Origin: Saprospiraceae bacterium
GTDB taxonomy: Bacteria; Bacteroidota; Bacteroidia; Chitinophagales; Saprospiraceae
Length of the DNA stretch: 64,000 nucleotides
Direction of reading: 5' to 3'
NCBI GenBank assembly: GCA_020628095.1
Contig: JAHDFP010000008.1
Span: 92,953 to 156,952 of the forward strand
Shown: in pieces, positions 8,024 through 17,210 of the stretch
How positions within the stretch are numbered: position 1 is the first letter of the stretch
Layout of the letters: each line of letters opens with the position of its first letter
Translations under genes and position numbers: made by a program
Notes under the pieces: generated by a model
Told to the model about the DNA's origin: nothing
Database searches by the model: none
The model's input: only the letters and a program-made list of their open reading frames with translations

Positions 8024-9388
8024 TTATGTAGAACTACTACCCTCCTCATACACCCCTTGCTTATGCAACAAATTAATCGCACTATCCTGCCCTGACCAAT
8101 AAGCCCCATGGACAGTGGCATAGGCTTGCAGGCTAAGAGCCTCTCCTGCAAAAAATAATTTATTGTCTATGGCCTTTCGCATCTGACTGCGGGCCTTATA
8201 TGCTGTAGAGTCAGAAATAGGGAGGTCAGGCAAAGGGGCGGTATAAGAGTAAGCCCCTAAGGCATAGGGATTCTTAGACCAATTGGACATGCCTAATAAC
8301 TGAACGAATCCCTGAGAATCATAAGCCTTATCAAAAGATGCACAAAACATATTATAGACCTCATCATCAGGCAATCCATCTAATGCCTTAGCAAAGTCAC
8401 CAGAGGCATGTATCACCAGTACGTTATCTGGATAAAATGACAACCTATAGAATTGCCATATTCCTCTGGTCGTGTCGTTTATTTCGTATAGATAATAATT
8501 AATGTTATCCTCGATGGCATCTGGAATTGACGCTAACTGGACCGCCATCTTCTTGTAAGAACCTAGCCTAAGCGCGCCAAGGGCAGTCACATAGGGTTGT
8601 GGCAATAACGGATTGAACATGCGCTGATGTCTTTCTAGAACAGAGACGGGTAAAGTTACTACACAGGCCGACACAGAAAGTAAATATCCATCCCCATAAG
8701 TTACAACGACAAATTTGTCAGTATAATTTATACCCGTAACGAGGGCATTAAAGGTCACATAAAATCTGTCTGGGTATTTCTTTTTGATTTGCTCGCCGTA
8801 TCGTTGCACTAACTTTCCATACCCTTCTCTGACAAACAAATTATTACCCCAGTTACCACTCGCCTCTCTCGCGCGATCGGCGGCAAGATATTGCCATGGC
8901 TCAGCCGACTCGGTAAAAGAACCATAGGTCGATATCCCTAGTGCAAAAGAAGACATTTTGCCCAATGCCCCTGGATCACTAATAATGGCTTTATTATCAT
9001 AATCCTTATTCGCCTCGAATCCCTTATTTATACAATTAGAAAAAATATTGATATCATTGTTAGCGGTGACATCCTCGGTCTTGTATCCAGAGCCGTCATT
9101 GATACGTAACTTATAGTCAGTTGTATCTTCTATGGTCTGAAAACCAAAACTCGCTGCAATATCTTTCCAAGGATTATCTGGAGCATCAGGGTCTTGTATA
9201 TAGACCGCTCCCATATCGAAGGGTAAGGGTTTACCGTTAGCATTGATAATCTGTGTATGTGCTCGTCCACCAAATCTATTAGTCGCCTCTAAAAGGTACA
9301 CTGTGGTATCAACCGAGTTCTCTAATAAGGTGTAGGCTGCCGCAATACCAGCCGCTCCTCCACCTATCACCGCAAATTGCTTTGACAT
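8024..9388 (-). CDS. Flavin-containing amine oxidase
   Basis: A 454-residue FAD-dependent amine oxidase. The Rossmann dinucleotide-binding motif AVIGGGAAGIAAAYTLLE starts at residue 6, followed by LEATNRFGGRAHT, the second FAD-contact motif of the monoamine/amino-acid oxidase family. Near the C-terminus NKLFFAGEAL and TVHGAYWSGQDSA give the final FAD-binding segment. I start at the ATG at 9388 because the frame upstream to 9526 has no family-like sequence. Substrate is unknown; amines, L-amino acids or polyamines are all possible. It is the last gene of a cargo block inserted between portal and scaffold genes. Confidence 0.85.
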   Translation of the reverse strand: MSKQFAVIGGGAAGIAAAYTLLENSVDTTVYLLEATNRFGGRAHTQIINANGKPLPFDMGAVYIQDPDAPDNPWKDIAASFGFQTIEDTTDYKLRINDGSGYKTEDVTANNDINIFSNCINKGFEANKDYDNKAIISDPGALGKMSSFALGISTYGSFTESAEPWQYLAADRAREASGNWGNNLFVREGYGKLVQRYGEQIKKKYPDRFYVTFNALVTGINYTDKFVVVTYGDGYLLSVSACVVTLPVSVLERHQRMFNPLLPQPYVTALGALRLGSYKKMAVQLASIPDAIEDNINYYLYEINDTTRGIWQFYRLSFYPDNVLVIHASGDFAKALDGLPDDEVYNMFCASFDKAYDSQGFVQLLGMSNWSKNPYALGAYSYTAPLPDLPISDSTAYKARSQMRKAIDNKLFFAGEALSLQAYATVHGAYWSGQDSAINLLHKQGVYEEGSSST

Positions 9389-9624
9389 AATGGAAACAAG
9401 GGAATTAAAGGTTAATAGAATACTGCAATGTATGTAATCAAGCCAATAGGAATCCCAGATACTATAACTATTATGTGTTACATAACCCGATTGTATAGTC
9501 CGTGTAGTTGATTTGTAGTTCGGCAATTGGAAAATTTCTTTAATAATGTAAAGTAGCTGACAAAAACTACGGTTGCCCCGATACCCTAAAGATTTCCATC
9601 GATCATCCTAAAAGTGAAAAAGGG

Positions 9625-10764
9625 TCACTTTTTAGGTTTCATACCAAACAGGAATCGCATGACATTATAGGGCCTGATAAACAAATGATATGTCAATATA
9701 CAAATCACAAAGCACACCCCTATCAGGAACAGATATTTGAACGGGACGGCATCAGGCGTCTGTATAACATAATAGCCTATAATAACGATAACCGTCTGAT
9801 GCAATATATAAAATGGGTAGACGGCCTGATTGCTATATGAGAGCCACTTGCTTTTGTGATTAAGATACTTTCTACCATATCCGAGAGAAGCGAGCACCCA
9901 AGACCAGGCATTGATATTTCCTAAAGCGATGAACAGATATGTCTGTGGCTTAGTTATCCAATTTTCCCACATATCGAACGGTTCCCAACCATTCCATCTT
10001 AAAACATTAATAGTGATTATAGATACAAAACCAACCCCCAGAAAAAAACGTCGATCCTTTTCTAGGCGCTCCAGTATAACAGGTAACTTATACATAAGAA
10101 CGCCAGCAAAAACAAAAAATATAAAAAACGAATGCCTGCCAAAATCATTGATAAGGTCATAGGTCGTCGGAAAGTGGACAGACAAAAATGTATATGGTAA
10201 AATCACAACCAGCACCATAATCACAATTCCTAGACGAGAACCAAAGAATGATGATAAACCATGAACAACACGCTCCTTATTCAAAAACCTAAACAAGGGA
10301 ATAGACAACAAATTATAAAAGAAAAGATAAGGTATAAACCAAAGATGTAACCAATGAAAGTTTCCCTCAGGATACCAATCAAACTGAAGAAATGTCTTGT
10401 AGAATTCCAGATAATTAAATTCTACTCCTTCAAATCTTCGTTCGAAATACAACTGAGGAGCCACTAGTAAAAACGTCCATATCACAGTCGGAATTATCAG
10501 TCTCATCCATCGCTGAGAAACAAAGGACTTGATACTCATCTTACTTAACAAAATAGCTGATACAAATCCCGATACCACAAATAGCAAAGGCATGCGAAAT
10601 GATGACATCCAATAATTAAGTTCCAACAAAACATTACTCGATGAGGCATCTTTGATGTGCCAATCCCATTCTGCAACGAATATCATATTGACATGAAAGA
10701 CATACATCATTAATATTGCAATGACACGAAGAAAGTCTATGTAATAATATCTTTGATTAGCCAT
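9625..10764 (-). CDS. Membrane acyltransferase, acyltransferase-3 family
   Basis: A 379-residue integral membrane protein with about ten hydrophobic helices. It opens with YYYIDFLRVIAILMMYVFHV, the family signature in which Arg and His of the first helix act in acyl transfer. A WHLWFIPYLFFYN-like segment, FMPLLFVVSGF-like helix and YPFYILHQTVIVIIGY near the end are all typical. Members acetylate or succinylate glucans, O-antigens or other surface sugars and some lipids. It lies 31 nt after trpF and 236 nt before the amine oxidase gene. The substrate cannot be told from the sequence. Confidence 0.85.
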   Translation of the reverse strand: MANQRYYYIDFLRVIAILMMYVFHVNMIFVAEWDWHIKDASSSNVLLELNYWMSSFRMPLLFVVSGFVSAILLSKMSIKSFVSQRWMRLIIPTVIWTFLLVAPQLYFERRFEGVEFNYLEFYKTFLQFDWYPEGNFHWLHLWFIPYLFFYNLLSIPLFRFLNKERVVHGLSSFFGSRLGIVIMVLVVILPYTFLSVHFPTTYDLINDFGRHSFFIFFVFAGVLMYKLPVILERLEKDRRFFLGVGFVSIITINVLRWNGWEPFDMWENWITKPQTYLFIALGNINAWSWVLASLGYGRKYLNHKSKWLSYSNQAVYPFYILHQTVIVIIGYYVIQTPDAVPFKYLFLIGVCFVICILTYHLFIRPYNVMRFLFGMKPKK

Positions 10765-10795
10765 GATTTCGTTTGTTTTGTTTTGACAAGACCAA

Positions 10796-11467
10796 CTAAT
10801 TATTTACACTACCTACTGCCTCAAAAAAAAGTTTCAATTTCTCAACATCTAATTTCCCATCTGTTCTTACCCCACTGCAAAGATCTATTCCGTAAGGTCT
10901 CACAGTACGTATGGCGTCCTGGACATTATCTGCATTCAATCCACCCGCTAGAAAAACAGGCACTTCTACTTTCTCTCTTATCCGCCGACTAATATCCCAA
11001 TTATGAACCTCACCCGTCCCTCCTAATTTTTTGATCTTCAAATTAGGATTCCCGATATCCAATAATATATAGTCAACTAAAGATGCCACATGCAGAGCCT
11101 CTTGAATGGTGTCTTCGCCGAGGACATGTATGACTTGGACTATTTTGACTTCTGGTCTAAGTTGACGTATTTTTTGATAAGATTCCTTCTCTATTTTATC
11201 GACAATCTGAATAGTGCGGGTACTAAGTCGTTCATGCTGTACAATTATATCATCTGCTTCCGTCTTACTTGTAAGCAGAAAGGTATCCGTATCCATCGGG
11301 AGACTCTGAACAATATGATATATGTCATTTTCGCTTATGACTCCTGGCCCACTCGGCATCGCACTTACTAATCCCAATGCATCAGCACCTGCACCAAGGG
11401 CCATCTTAGCCTCCTCCACACTACTTATACAGCAAATTTTTACTTTTGGACGAAATGTTACTTTCAT
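10796..11467 (-). CDS. trpF: Phosphoribosylanthranilate isomerase
   Basis: A 223-residue TIM-barrel enzyme of tryptophan biosynthesis. It converts N-(5-phosphoribosyl)anthranilate to the carboxyphenylamino-deoxyribulose phosphate. Seen motifs: KICCI near residue 10 (the catalytic Cys strand, usually KICGI), GADALGLV, LLDIGNP (strand with the catalytic Asp), GGTGEVHNW (phosphate loop), VFLAGGLNADNV and DLCSGVRTDGKLD at the end. No other trp gene is present in the window, so this is an orphan trpF, probably a second copy or specialised paralogue. It is flanked by a TPR gene (50 nt) and an acyltransferase (31 nt). Confidence 0.88.
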   Translation of the reverse strand: MKVTFRPKVKICCISSVEEAKMALGAGADALGLVSAMPSGPGVISENDIYHIVQSLPMDTDTFLLTSKTEADDIIVQHERLSTRTIQIVDKIEKESYQKIRQLRPEVKIVQVIHVLGEDTIQEALHVASLVDYILLDIGNPNLKIKKLGGTGEVHNWDISRRIREKVEVPVFLAGGLNADNVQDAIRTVRPYGIDLCSGVRTDGKLDVEKLKLFFEAVGSVNN

Positions 11468-11517
11468 TTTTCATAGATTAACTCGCTACCAATATCCGTA
11501 AATATAATCTGATCTAT

Positions 11518-12759
11518 CTACTGCTCAGAATTATACTTTTTGATGATACCGACTATTTCCATGTAACCCTTATTATCTCTCAGATTATCAAAAGCAGAGT
11601 CTTCGTCCATTCGTTTTAGATTATTATATCCACGCGCGGAGAGGCAACGGATATATCTTATAGCCTGGAAATTACTCCTTGGAGTATTAAGTAAGGCTTG
11701 TAAGCGCGCGGCATTATAGATATCCTCTGTCTGTATATGTCCATTACAACTCAGCACCTTCTTATAGTACTTAGCGGCTTCCTCATAATTTTGGTTATCA
11801 AGGGCCACCTTTCCTTTCTCCAGATTGCTAGTATAAGAATTGGCCAGATCAGATTCTTTAGCCTTATATTCTGATTCTGTCAGAGGTGTATACGCTCCAA
11901 GATATTCCACCATACTTTGCCTGAAGCCAATCTCTTTTCTTCTTCGCTCTAGCTCATGTTCATCTTCGATCGGAACATGACGGACAATACCATACCGTTG
12001 CTTACCCAGATTACTTACTGCCTGAAAACGATCATAGAGATAAGCATAATCCACCCCATCGACTTGCCCCGACGCCAAAGCCTCTTCCATCATCTCCAGA
12101 CTTTGTTTCATAAGAGGAGGGTTAAACACCGCATGTTGTATAATGTTCCAGGCCGCATGCGCTCCATCTCTGCCCACCTTGTCATAAGTAGGCCAACCGA
12201 TTTCTTCTATGATCTGCTCTACACGCATGGCATTATATCTGTCGACCGCCTCGGTGACATTTCCTACTTCATTAGGTGGTCTCCCATTATATCTGCCGAA
12301 TATAAGCCGTCGATAATACTGATCCGCTTGCCACAACTCCATTAACTCATGCCGTATATGCGGATACATTATGGATGCCGCTTCGGTATTAAAGACTTTT
12401 GTGTTTTTATCAAAAAAACTCTTCCACTCTTCTGTATGCCTGATGGGATAAAAATTAAGATCAAATCGCACTTCTGTGAGATAGTCATCATCTACTCCCC
12501 CATCTACTGCTTTTTGTAACCATCTGATAGACTTTCCCGCGTTATTAACCTGGGCAAAAGCGACGGCCGCATTATAATAATGGCCCACATCCAGATTTTC
12601 CTCAGCATCAGAGAAGTAGGCTTCGTAATTATCCGCTGCCGATTGGTATTCGCCGATACGATAGAGACTATCAGCCAGATCAGCAAGTGACGAAGAAGAC
12701 TGACCTTGCACAAAAGCAACATAGGTCAAAATAAAAAGTAGAGTCAAATATTTTTTCAT
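11518..12759 (-). CDS. Secreted TPR-repeat protein
   Basis: A 413-residue protein with an N-terminal signal peptide (MKKYLTLLFILTYVAFVQGQ, cleavage near residue 19). A TPR unit starts at residue ~25 (ADSLYRIGEYQSAADNYEAY), with another near ~310 (GKVALDNQNYEEAAKYYKKV). The middle (residues 120-260) has a helical region with HIRHELMELWQADQYYRR and a TYDKVGRDGAHAAWNIIQHA motif that I have seen in Bacteroidota proteins of unknown function. It probably works in the periplasm as a protein-interaction module. It is the first gene of the cargo block; no AAYAAGTACC promoter precedes it. Confidence 0.8.
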   Translation of the reverse strand: MKKYLTLLFILTYVAFVQGQSSSSLADLADSLYRIGEYQSAADNYEAYFSDAEENLDVGHYYNAAVAFAQVNNAGKSIRWLQKAVDGGVDDDYLTEVRFDLNFYPIRHTEEWKSFFDKNTKVFNTEAASIMYPHIRHELMELWQADQYYRRLIFGRYNGRPPNEVGNVTEAVDRYNAMRVEQIIEEIGWPTYDKVGRDGAHAAWNIIQHAVFNPPLMKQSLEMMEEALASGQVDGVDYAYLYDRFQAVSNLGKQRYGIVRHVPIEDEHELERRRKEIGFRQSMVEYLGAYTPLTESEYKAKESDLANSYTSNLEKGKVALDNQNYEEAAKYYKKVLSCNGHIQTEDIYNAARLQALLNTPRSNFQAIRYIRCLSARGYNNLKRMDEDSAFDNLRDNKGYMEIVGIIKKYNSEQ

Positions 12760-13142
12760 AAGTCAAGGTTAGGTCCGTGGATATCTTAACTTATAAAATT
12801 TATTTTGTGTAGAGAAGTAATTTCTATGGAAATGGTGTCAGTATCGCTTAATACATAAAATATCAGGACAAATATTATTCTACCTTTAAACATAACCGAT
12901 AAAAAACAAGATTGCCAAATATCCTCATTCCACATTCTTTATAAAGAACATACCCAGTGCTCCCGTAACAAACCCACTAATAGTTCCAGATATCAAATCG
13001 AAGGTTTTGAATCTGGGGTCTTTTACAAAAGGGGGAACCAAAATTTAAATGCAATTGTAAAAGCCTTTTTGTCAAAACCGATTTCGGAATTATCCAATAC
13101 CAAAAATAAAAAATGAAATAACCTGGATTAAATTAGTTGTCC
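12760..13142. other. 383-bp gap between portal gene and cargo block
   Basis: No convincing gene. A 38-codon minus-strand frame with a TTG start (13041 to 12925) reads PFVKDPRFKTFDLISGTISG and then a short hydrophobic stretch. It could be a remnant of a small membrane protein. A 9-bp inverted repeat (CTTTTACAA at 13020, TTGTAAAAG at 13054) lies in the same segment, without a T run. This is the upstream junction of the inserted cargo block. Confidence 0.4.
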
Positions 13143-15401
13143 TCATTCGCCAGAGCCAGGAAAATCCTCTTTCACATCTCCAAAACGAAGTTCTTTAGAT
13201 GCCCTTCTTACGCGCAGTTCTCCGCCTTCAATAGTAGGAGTTTCGACTAGCCCCCTTCTATTATATGGATAGAACCCATGATTGATAGAATTACGGTATC
13301 CATTCATTGCCATTCTTATTTGTGCAGGATTCAGATTTTCGTAAAACTTATCCTGTATTTCATATTTATCCAGAATGACCCCGACTTCTACGATACTTTT
13401 GGATGTTTCTATGCTAAGCTGCCTGATACCCTCTTCTCGGGATATTACTCCTTCCTCAATAGAGTTCATTATGTATTCTAACTTATCAAAGGCAGGTGAA
13501 GAGGATACTGAACTACCCATAATCTCCTTTGCCTCTTCTGCACGATAACCAAATTGTCGCACCAGTAATAATTCCGCTGCTGTTTTGGTAATAGAACCCT
13601 CCTGTACATATCTATTTAAACCAACTATGGCCTGCAACTCTGAGATTCGATCCTTGCTAATAGTTTTCTTTTCGGTTGTTTCCTCTTTAGAAAGAAGTTT
13701 CTTCTTAAAGAACCACTGGTCCATCATATTATGGATGTCATCTTTGGACATTCGTATAATCTCTTGCCCCATGGATTCGACTACATAATCTATGGCAATG
13801 GCACCCCATTGCCTTTTGATCATATCTTCTTTGGTACAGATATTTTTATCCATATTGAGTTTGATAACCTCCAGGTCCTCATACATATACGGTGTATAAC
13901 AAAGGAGGGCGGCATGTGCCTTGGTCATAATTGGATCATCACCATATTTTTTCTTGAGATACATCTTATGGCTAAATAATCTATCTTCTGGTAACGCATT
14001 ACGCGCCTGTTCTTTGAGGTCGTGTACATTAGCGGTAGCAATGCGTTCTGGTATGACTGTCTTAGGTCTTATCCGTGACTCGCGAGATGGTACAAGTAGA
14101 CATTCGCATTGATATAAGAATCTATCCATCGTCGCAAATAATCCATCCACCACTCTCAGCAACTTATCATGTTCGTCTTCCTTCCATTCCCTTAGTGCTT
14201 CGCCACTTGCATTTGCTCCTGCATGTCCATATAGATTAAGACCTATACTCTGGTATGCCTTATTAAGTAAATCAAAAGCCCGCTTATAAGCGTGATCTGC
14301 AAAACCCATCTCTGGATTATGCCAGGTAATTGCTGGCTTATTAGTATTACTTTTTTCGTCTAGTATATTATGACTATCATCAGGAGAAACTAAAGCTCCA
14401 GAAGGACCAGGCCACAAGACATAACCTTCCACGCATTCACGACAAGGGTTATGTCTATCATTATTGATATATCCTCCTTCGTAACCTGCAACGTGACATT
14501 TAGTGGGTCTGATCTCAGGTATAGGATAAGAATACCTAGAGTTAACTATAAACTCGTCTGAGAAAGCGGACATAGCCGCGTCAGCCAGACTATAATAAGA
14601 ACGAATGTAACTTTCTAGATAATGAATATCCTCGGACCGCGAGCATGTATACTCCCCAGACAAAAAATTAAGCAGACTTTCGCCAGTGTCATGTTGGTAC
14701 CAAATTATAGTTTCGTAATATAACACGGGCTTTCCTTCCTCCTTTTTGATCAAAGGGCGATGCTGATACCAGTATTGACTATCACAAGAAAAATAAACCT
14801 TTTGCTTAACTATCTTCCCTTCATAAGGCACTTCCATTTCCTGAGTATCTTCGAAAGAAAAACAATTGTTATCTGTCCACCTTATATCAAAATGCGAAAC
14901 CAATAACGGCTTGATATCTACCCTCACATCCGAGTCGCCCATTATAGGCGGCAAGTAAGGATCAGATGCCCTATAGGGAAAAGCTATCAACAGCTGATTA
15001 GGATTTTCTAAAGCGCGTTTAGCAATAACATCCACTACAAAACGATCCAGCGTCTTGGACTCACCAAGATACAGGAATGGATTCTTACCTATCCACTCCT
15101 GTAAAGTCTCGCTAATCGTACTTGTAGCTTGCACACATTGCTTAACCGTTCTAGACACCTTAGCCACAAACATCTCAAATCCAGCTCTCGTAAACTGCCT
15201 CTCATGTTTTATCCTATAATCTTTTAACATATTCGTCTCATGCGGTCTAAAATCCTCTATGATGGGATTTTTGTCCTTTTCTTCCGCTCGACGTGTATGT
15301 ATAACCGATTGCTGATGTACTTTATTCCAAAATGGAAAAGCTGGGTTGGTCTGCCTGAAAAAATCAGGGTTTTTTTCTAATAATTTTAGTATGCTTGACA
15401 C
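13143..15401 (-). CDS. Portal-like protein of the phage-derived cluster
   Basis: A 752-residue protein. The N-terminal region (residues ~50-140) is helical, with a segment FVDVIAKRALENPNQLLIAF. A beta-rich wing follows (residues ~170-270), including RYSYPIPEIRP and a CHVAGYEGG...CRECVEGY cysteine cluster. A helical stem region then has ASGEALREWKEDEHDKLLRV followed by a long helix (DGLFATMDRFLYQCECLL). The SG-x-AL...K/E-D pattern before a long helix is typical of tailed-phage portal proteins, which form the DNA channel at a capsid vertex. The C-terminal 150 residues are helical (AAELLLVRQFGYRAEEAKEI). No large terminase gene is next to it. Identification is moderate. Confidence 0.5.
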   Translation of the reverse strand: MSSILKLLEKNPDFFRQTNPAFPFWNKVHQQSVIHTRRAEEKDKNPIIEDFRPHETNMLKDYRIKHERQFTRAGFEMFVAKVSRTVKQCVQATSTISETLQEWIGKNPFLYLGESKTLDRFVVDVIAKRALENPNQLLIAFPYRASDPYLPPIMGDSDVRVDIKPLLVSHFDIRWTDNNCFSFEDTQEMEVPYEGKIVKQKVYFSCDSQYWYQHRPLIKKEEGKPVLYYETIIWYQHDTGESLLNFLSGEYTCSRSEDIHYLESYIRSYYSLADAAMSAFSDEFIVNSRYSYPIPEIRPTKCHVAGYEGGYINNDRHNPCRECVEGYVLWPGPSGALVSPDDSHNILDEKSNTNKPAITWHNPEMGFADHAYKRAFDLLNKAYQSIGLNLYGHAGANASGEALREWKEDEHDKLLRVVDGLFATMDRFLYQCECLLVPSRESRIRPKTVIPERIATANVHDLKEQARNALPEDRLFSHKMYLKKKYGDDPIMTKAHAALLCYTPYMYEDLEVIKLNMDKNICTKEDMIKRQWGAIAIDYVVESMGQEIIRMSKDDIHNMMDQWFFKKKLLSKEETTEKKTISKDRISELQAIVGLNRYVQEGSITKTAAELLLVRQFGYRAEEAKEIMGSSVSSSPAFDKLEYIMNSIEEGVISREEGIRQLSIETSKSIVEVGVILDKYEIQDKFYENLNPAQIRMAMNGYRNSINHGFYPYNRRGLVETPTIEGGELRVRRASKELRFGDVKEDFPGSGE

Positions 15402-15410
15402 ACATGAATA

Positions 15411-16055
15411 TTAAGCTGCCAGTTGGTCAAGTAGACATTCTTGTAATCCCGGAAGTTTGACAGGACAAAGAATTTGCTGACCGTCTAATTTGATTTCTAA
15501 TTGAAAATTCCAAACCTCTTTGTTACCCTCTCCATTAGTCGGATAAGGTGACTGAATAAGAGAATACTCATACCCTGGATTTCCGATCGGTGCATCTGTG
15601 GTTACGCCATTGACATAATCTCGATACTCCGGTGTGATATAAGCATTGCCATCACAATCAAAAAGGATCACATTAAGGCAACTGTTATTAACCAGTGCTT
15701 CGTAATATGCACAATGCGTCAACCCTTCTGGATCAGAGGAGTAGGTAGAAAATGTCGGCTGGTAAATCGTCTCCAGCACTTCCGTCTCTCCACAATTATT
15801 AGTATCAGAAGACTGTGTAAATGATGGAGTCCCCAGATCAATCTTACCGCAAGGTGAAATCGCAATAAAAGCATCCGTCGCCGCCTGACACCATTCCGTC
15901 AGGTCCGTAGGATCTCCTAAGACTAAATCTCTGGCAACAAATCCGAGATAACGAAATCCAAACTGTTTCTTTGCTGATTTAACGCAAAGAACTTCAAAAC
16001 TTTTTGGTGGCGTACCCAATTCGCCACAGGTAGAACTACAAAGTAAATTAGCCAT
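15411..16055 (-). CDS. Cys-rich hypothetical protein upstream of portal gene
   Basis: A 214-residue protein with about 13 cysteines. I start at the ATG at 16055 (MANLLCSSTCGELG), which overlaps the 70-aa stop by 8 nt (ATGGCTAA); a longer frame from 16085 would overlap by 38 nt. It contains FGFRYLGFVARDLVLGDPTD and LTHCAYYEALVNNSCLNVIL. It ends 9 nt before the portal gene. No family is recognised. The fold seems alpha/beta and a virion role is possible. Confidence 0.65.
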   Translation of the reverse strand: MANLLCSSTCGELGTPPKSFEVLCVKSAKKQFGFRYLGFVARDLVLGDPTDLTEWCQAATDAFIAISPCGKIDLGTPSFTQSSDTNNCGETEVLETIYQPTFSTYSSDPEGLTHCAYYEALVNNSCLNVILFDCDGNAYITPEYRDYVNGVTTDAPIGNPGYEYSLIQSPYPTNGEGNKEVWNFQLEIKLDGQQILCPVKLPGLQECLLDQLAA

Positions 16056-16260
16056 TTTTAGATGTTGGTGATACGCTTTTTTCAATTTGCTTTTTTGACT
16101 TAACTTCTTCCAAAGTCTTGCCTTCTTTCTTCGCTACTTGCTTTAATTCATTTGCGGATATTGGTTTATATCCGATTTTTTCCCAGGCTGCTAATGTCTT
16201 GTCATTATTAGCAACACTTCTTAAGTGGGGACCTTTCTTAACTATTATTTTTTCTGCCAT
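16048..16260 (-). CDS. Small basic protein
   Basis: A 70-residue Lys-rich protein (MAEKIIVKKGPHLRSVANND...KQVAKKEGKTLEEVKSKKQIE) with no cysteine. The LAAWEKIGYKPISANEL segment is helical. It is the first gene of the unit that ends with the portal gene and is coupled to the next gene by an 8-nt overlap. Unknown family. Charge and position suggest a DNA- or protein-binding accessory factor. Confidence 0.6.
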   Translation of the reverse strand: MAEKIIVKKGPHLRSVANNDKTLAAWEKIGYKPISANELKQVAKKEGKTLEEVKSKKQIEKSVSPTSKNG

Positions 16261-16277
16261 CTAAGAATTTGTTTATT

Positions 16278-16308
16278 CAAAGATAGACTGTGCAATACGG
16301 TACTTATT
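16278..16308 (-). promoter_or_regulatory. AAYAAGTACC-type promoter for the portal operon
   Basis: Minus-strand AATAAGTACC (16308-16299), 13-nt spacer, TATCTTTG (16285-16278), then 17 nt to the ATG of the 70-aa gene. It separates the SprB-repeat operon from the portal operon. Confidence 0.7.
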
Positions 16309-16328
16309 CTGAGGATCAGATTAGTCTA

Positions 16329-17204
16329 TTAAGAACAATTATTTGCATTCGTATCACATTTAGATTCTAATTCTATGCTGAACTTATACATTGTACCCGT
16401 CTGTATCTCATTATTGACATTATAACTTTCTAATTCGTAATCCACACCGTCGATACATATCAGACCACCAGTCAGCAATTGTTCGCAAAGTATATTGGCA
16501 GCAAAAGGAGGCATCTTTCCATTGAAGGTAAGTTGATAGCTTTTAGTAATCTCTTCTGACTTAATAGCACCACTAAAATCAGCCCTCTCTATATCACTAC
16601 CAAAGCCCGTATTCTTGAGCCATCCACAATACCTCAGGCTATTATTATAAACTATCATATCTCCCAAGTAATTATCAGGAACACCATAGCAATAGCCGAA
16701 ACAATCCGTAGAAGTTCTTTTCGACTGTATAAGTATCGTTTCTTTCTTGACCTTTACCCGTCCAAATTCCTGGCTACAATATTCGTCACCTGTTATGTTA
16801 TTGGTAATTTTAAGACTCCAGCAATCGGGTAGATTATCGACGCAGACTTCTATAATCTGATATGGTAATCCATCTTTCCAGGCACTCATTTTGCGCCCTT
16901 CGATAATATAGGTCTCATCCTCATTACTACATATCTCCGCCGTTATCAGACTATCATAATCCATCGGATCAGAAGGCGCACCACCAAAAAACAAAGTCTG
17001 AAACTGAATCTTATCGCCATCCAAAAAAGGAATGTGATACAGTCGATCCATACTACAAGGGATATTACAATTCCATTGACCACCACACTCGACTAAGCGT
17101 CCGTCAGTCGGTTGCTGGATACATTCTATCCGTCTGGGTAGACAGAAAGAGTATATCTTTTGATTGGCAATGATACAGGTGGTGGGTTGTATTATTGTTT
17201 GCAT
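16329..17204 (-). CDS. Cys-rich hypothetical protein, last gene of SprB-repeat operon
   Basis: A 291-residue protein with roughly 18 cysteines and no signal peptide. It has beta-rich segments (YHIPFLDGDKIQFQTLFFGG, SYQLTFNGKMPPFAANILCE) and ends GTMYKFSIELESKC. The C-terminal strand pattern resembles the 111-aa protein at 2029-2364. It starts 6 nt after the 910-aa gene, so it is in the same transcript. A baseplate, fibre or adaptor role would fit, but no motif proves it. Confidence 0.65.
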   Translation of the reverse strand: MQTIIQPTTCIIANQKIYSFCLPRRIECIQQPTDGRLVECGGQWNCNIPCSMDRLYHIPFLDGDKIQFQTLFFGGAPSDPMDYDSLITAEICSNEDETYIIEGRKMSAWKDGLPYQIIEVCVDNLPDCWSLKITNNITGDEYCSQEFGRVKVKKETILIQSKRTSTDCFGYCYGVPDNYLGDMIVYNNSLRYCGWLKNTGFGSDIERADFSGAIKSEEITKSYQLTFNGKMPPFAANILCEQLLTGGLICIDGVDYELESYNVNNEIQTGTMYKFSIELESKCDTNANNCS

Positions 17205-17210
17205 GGTGGT

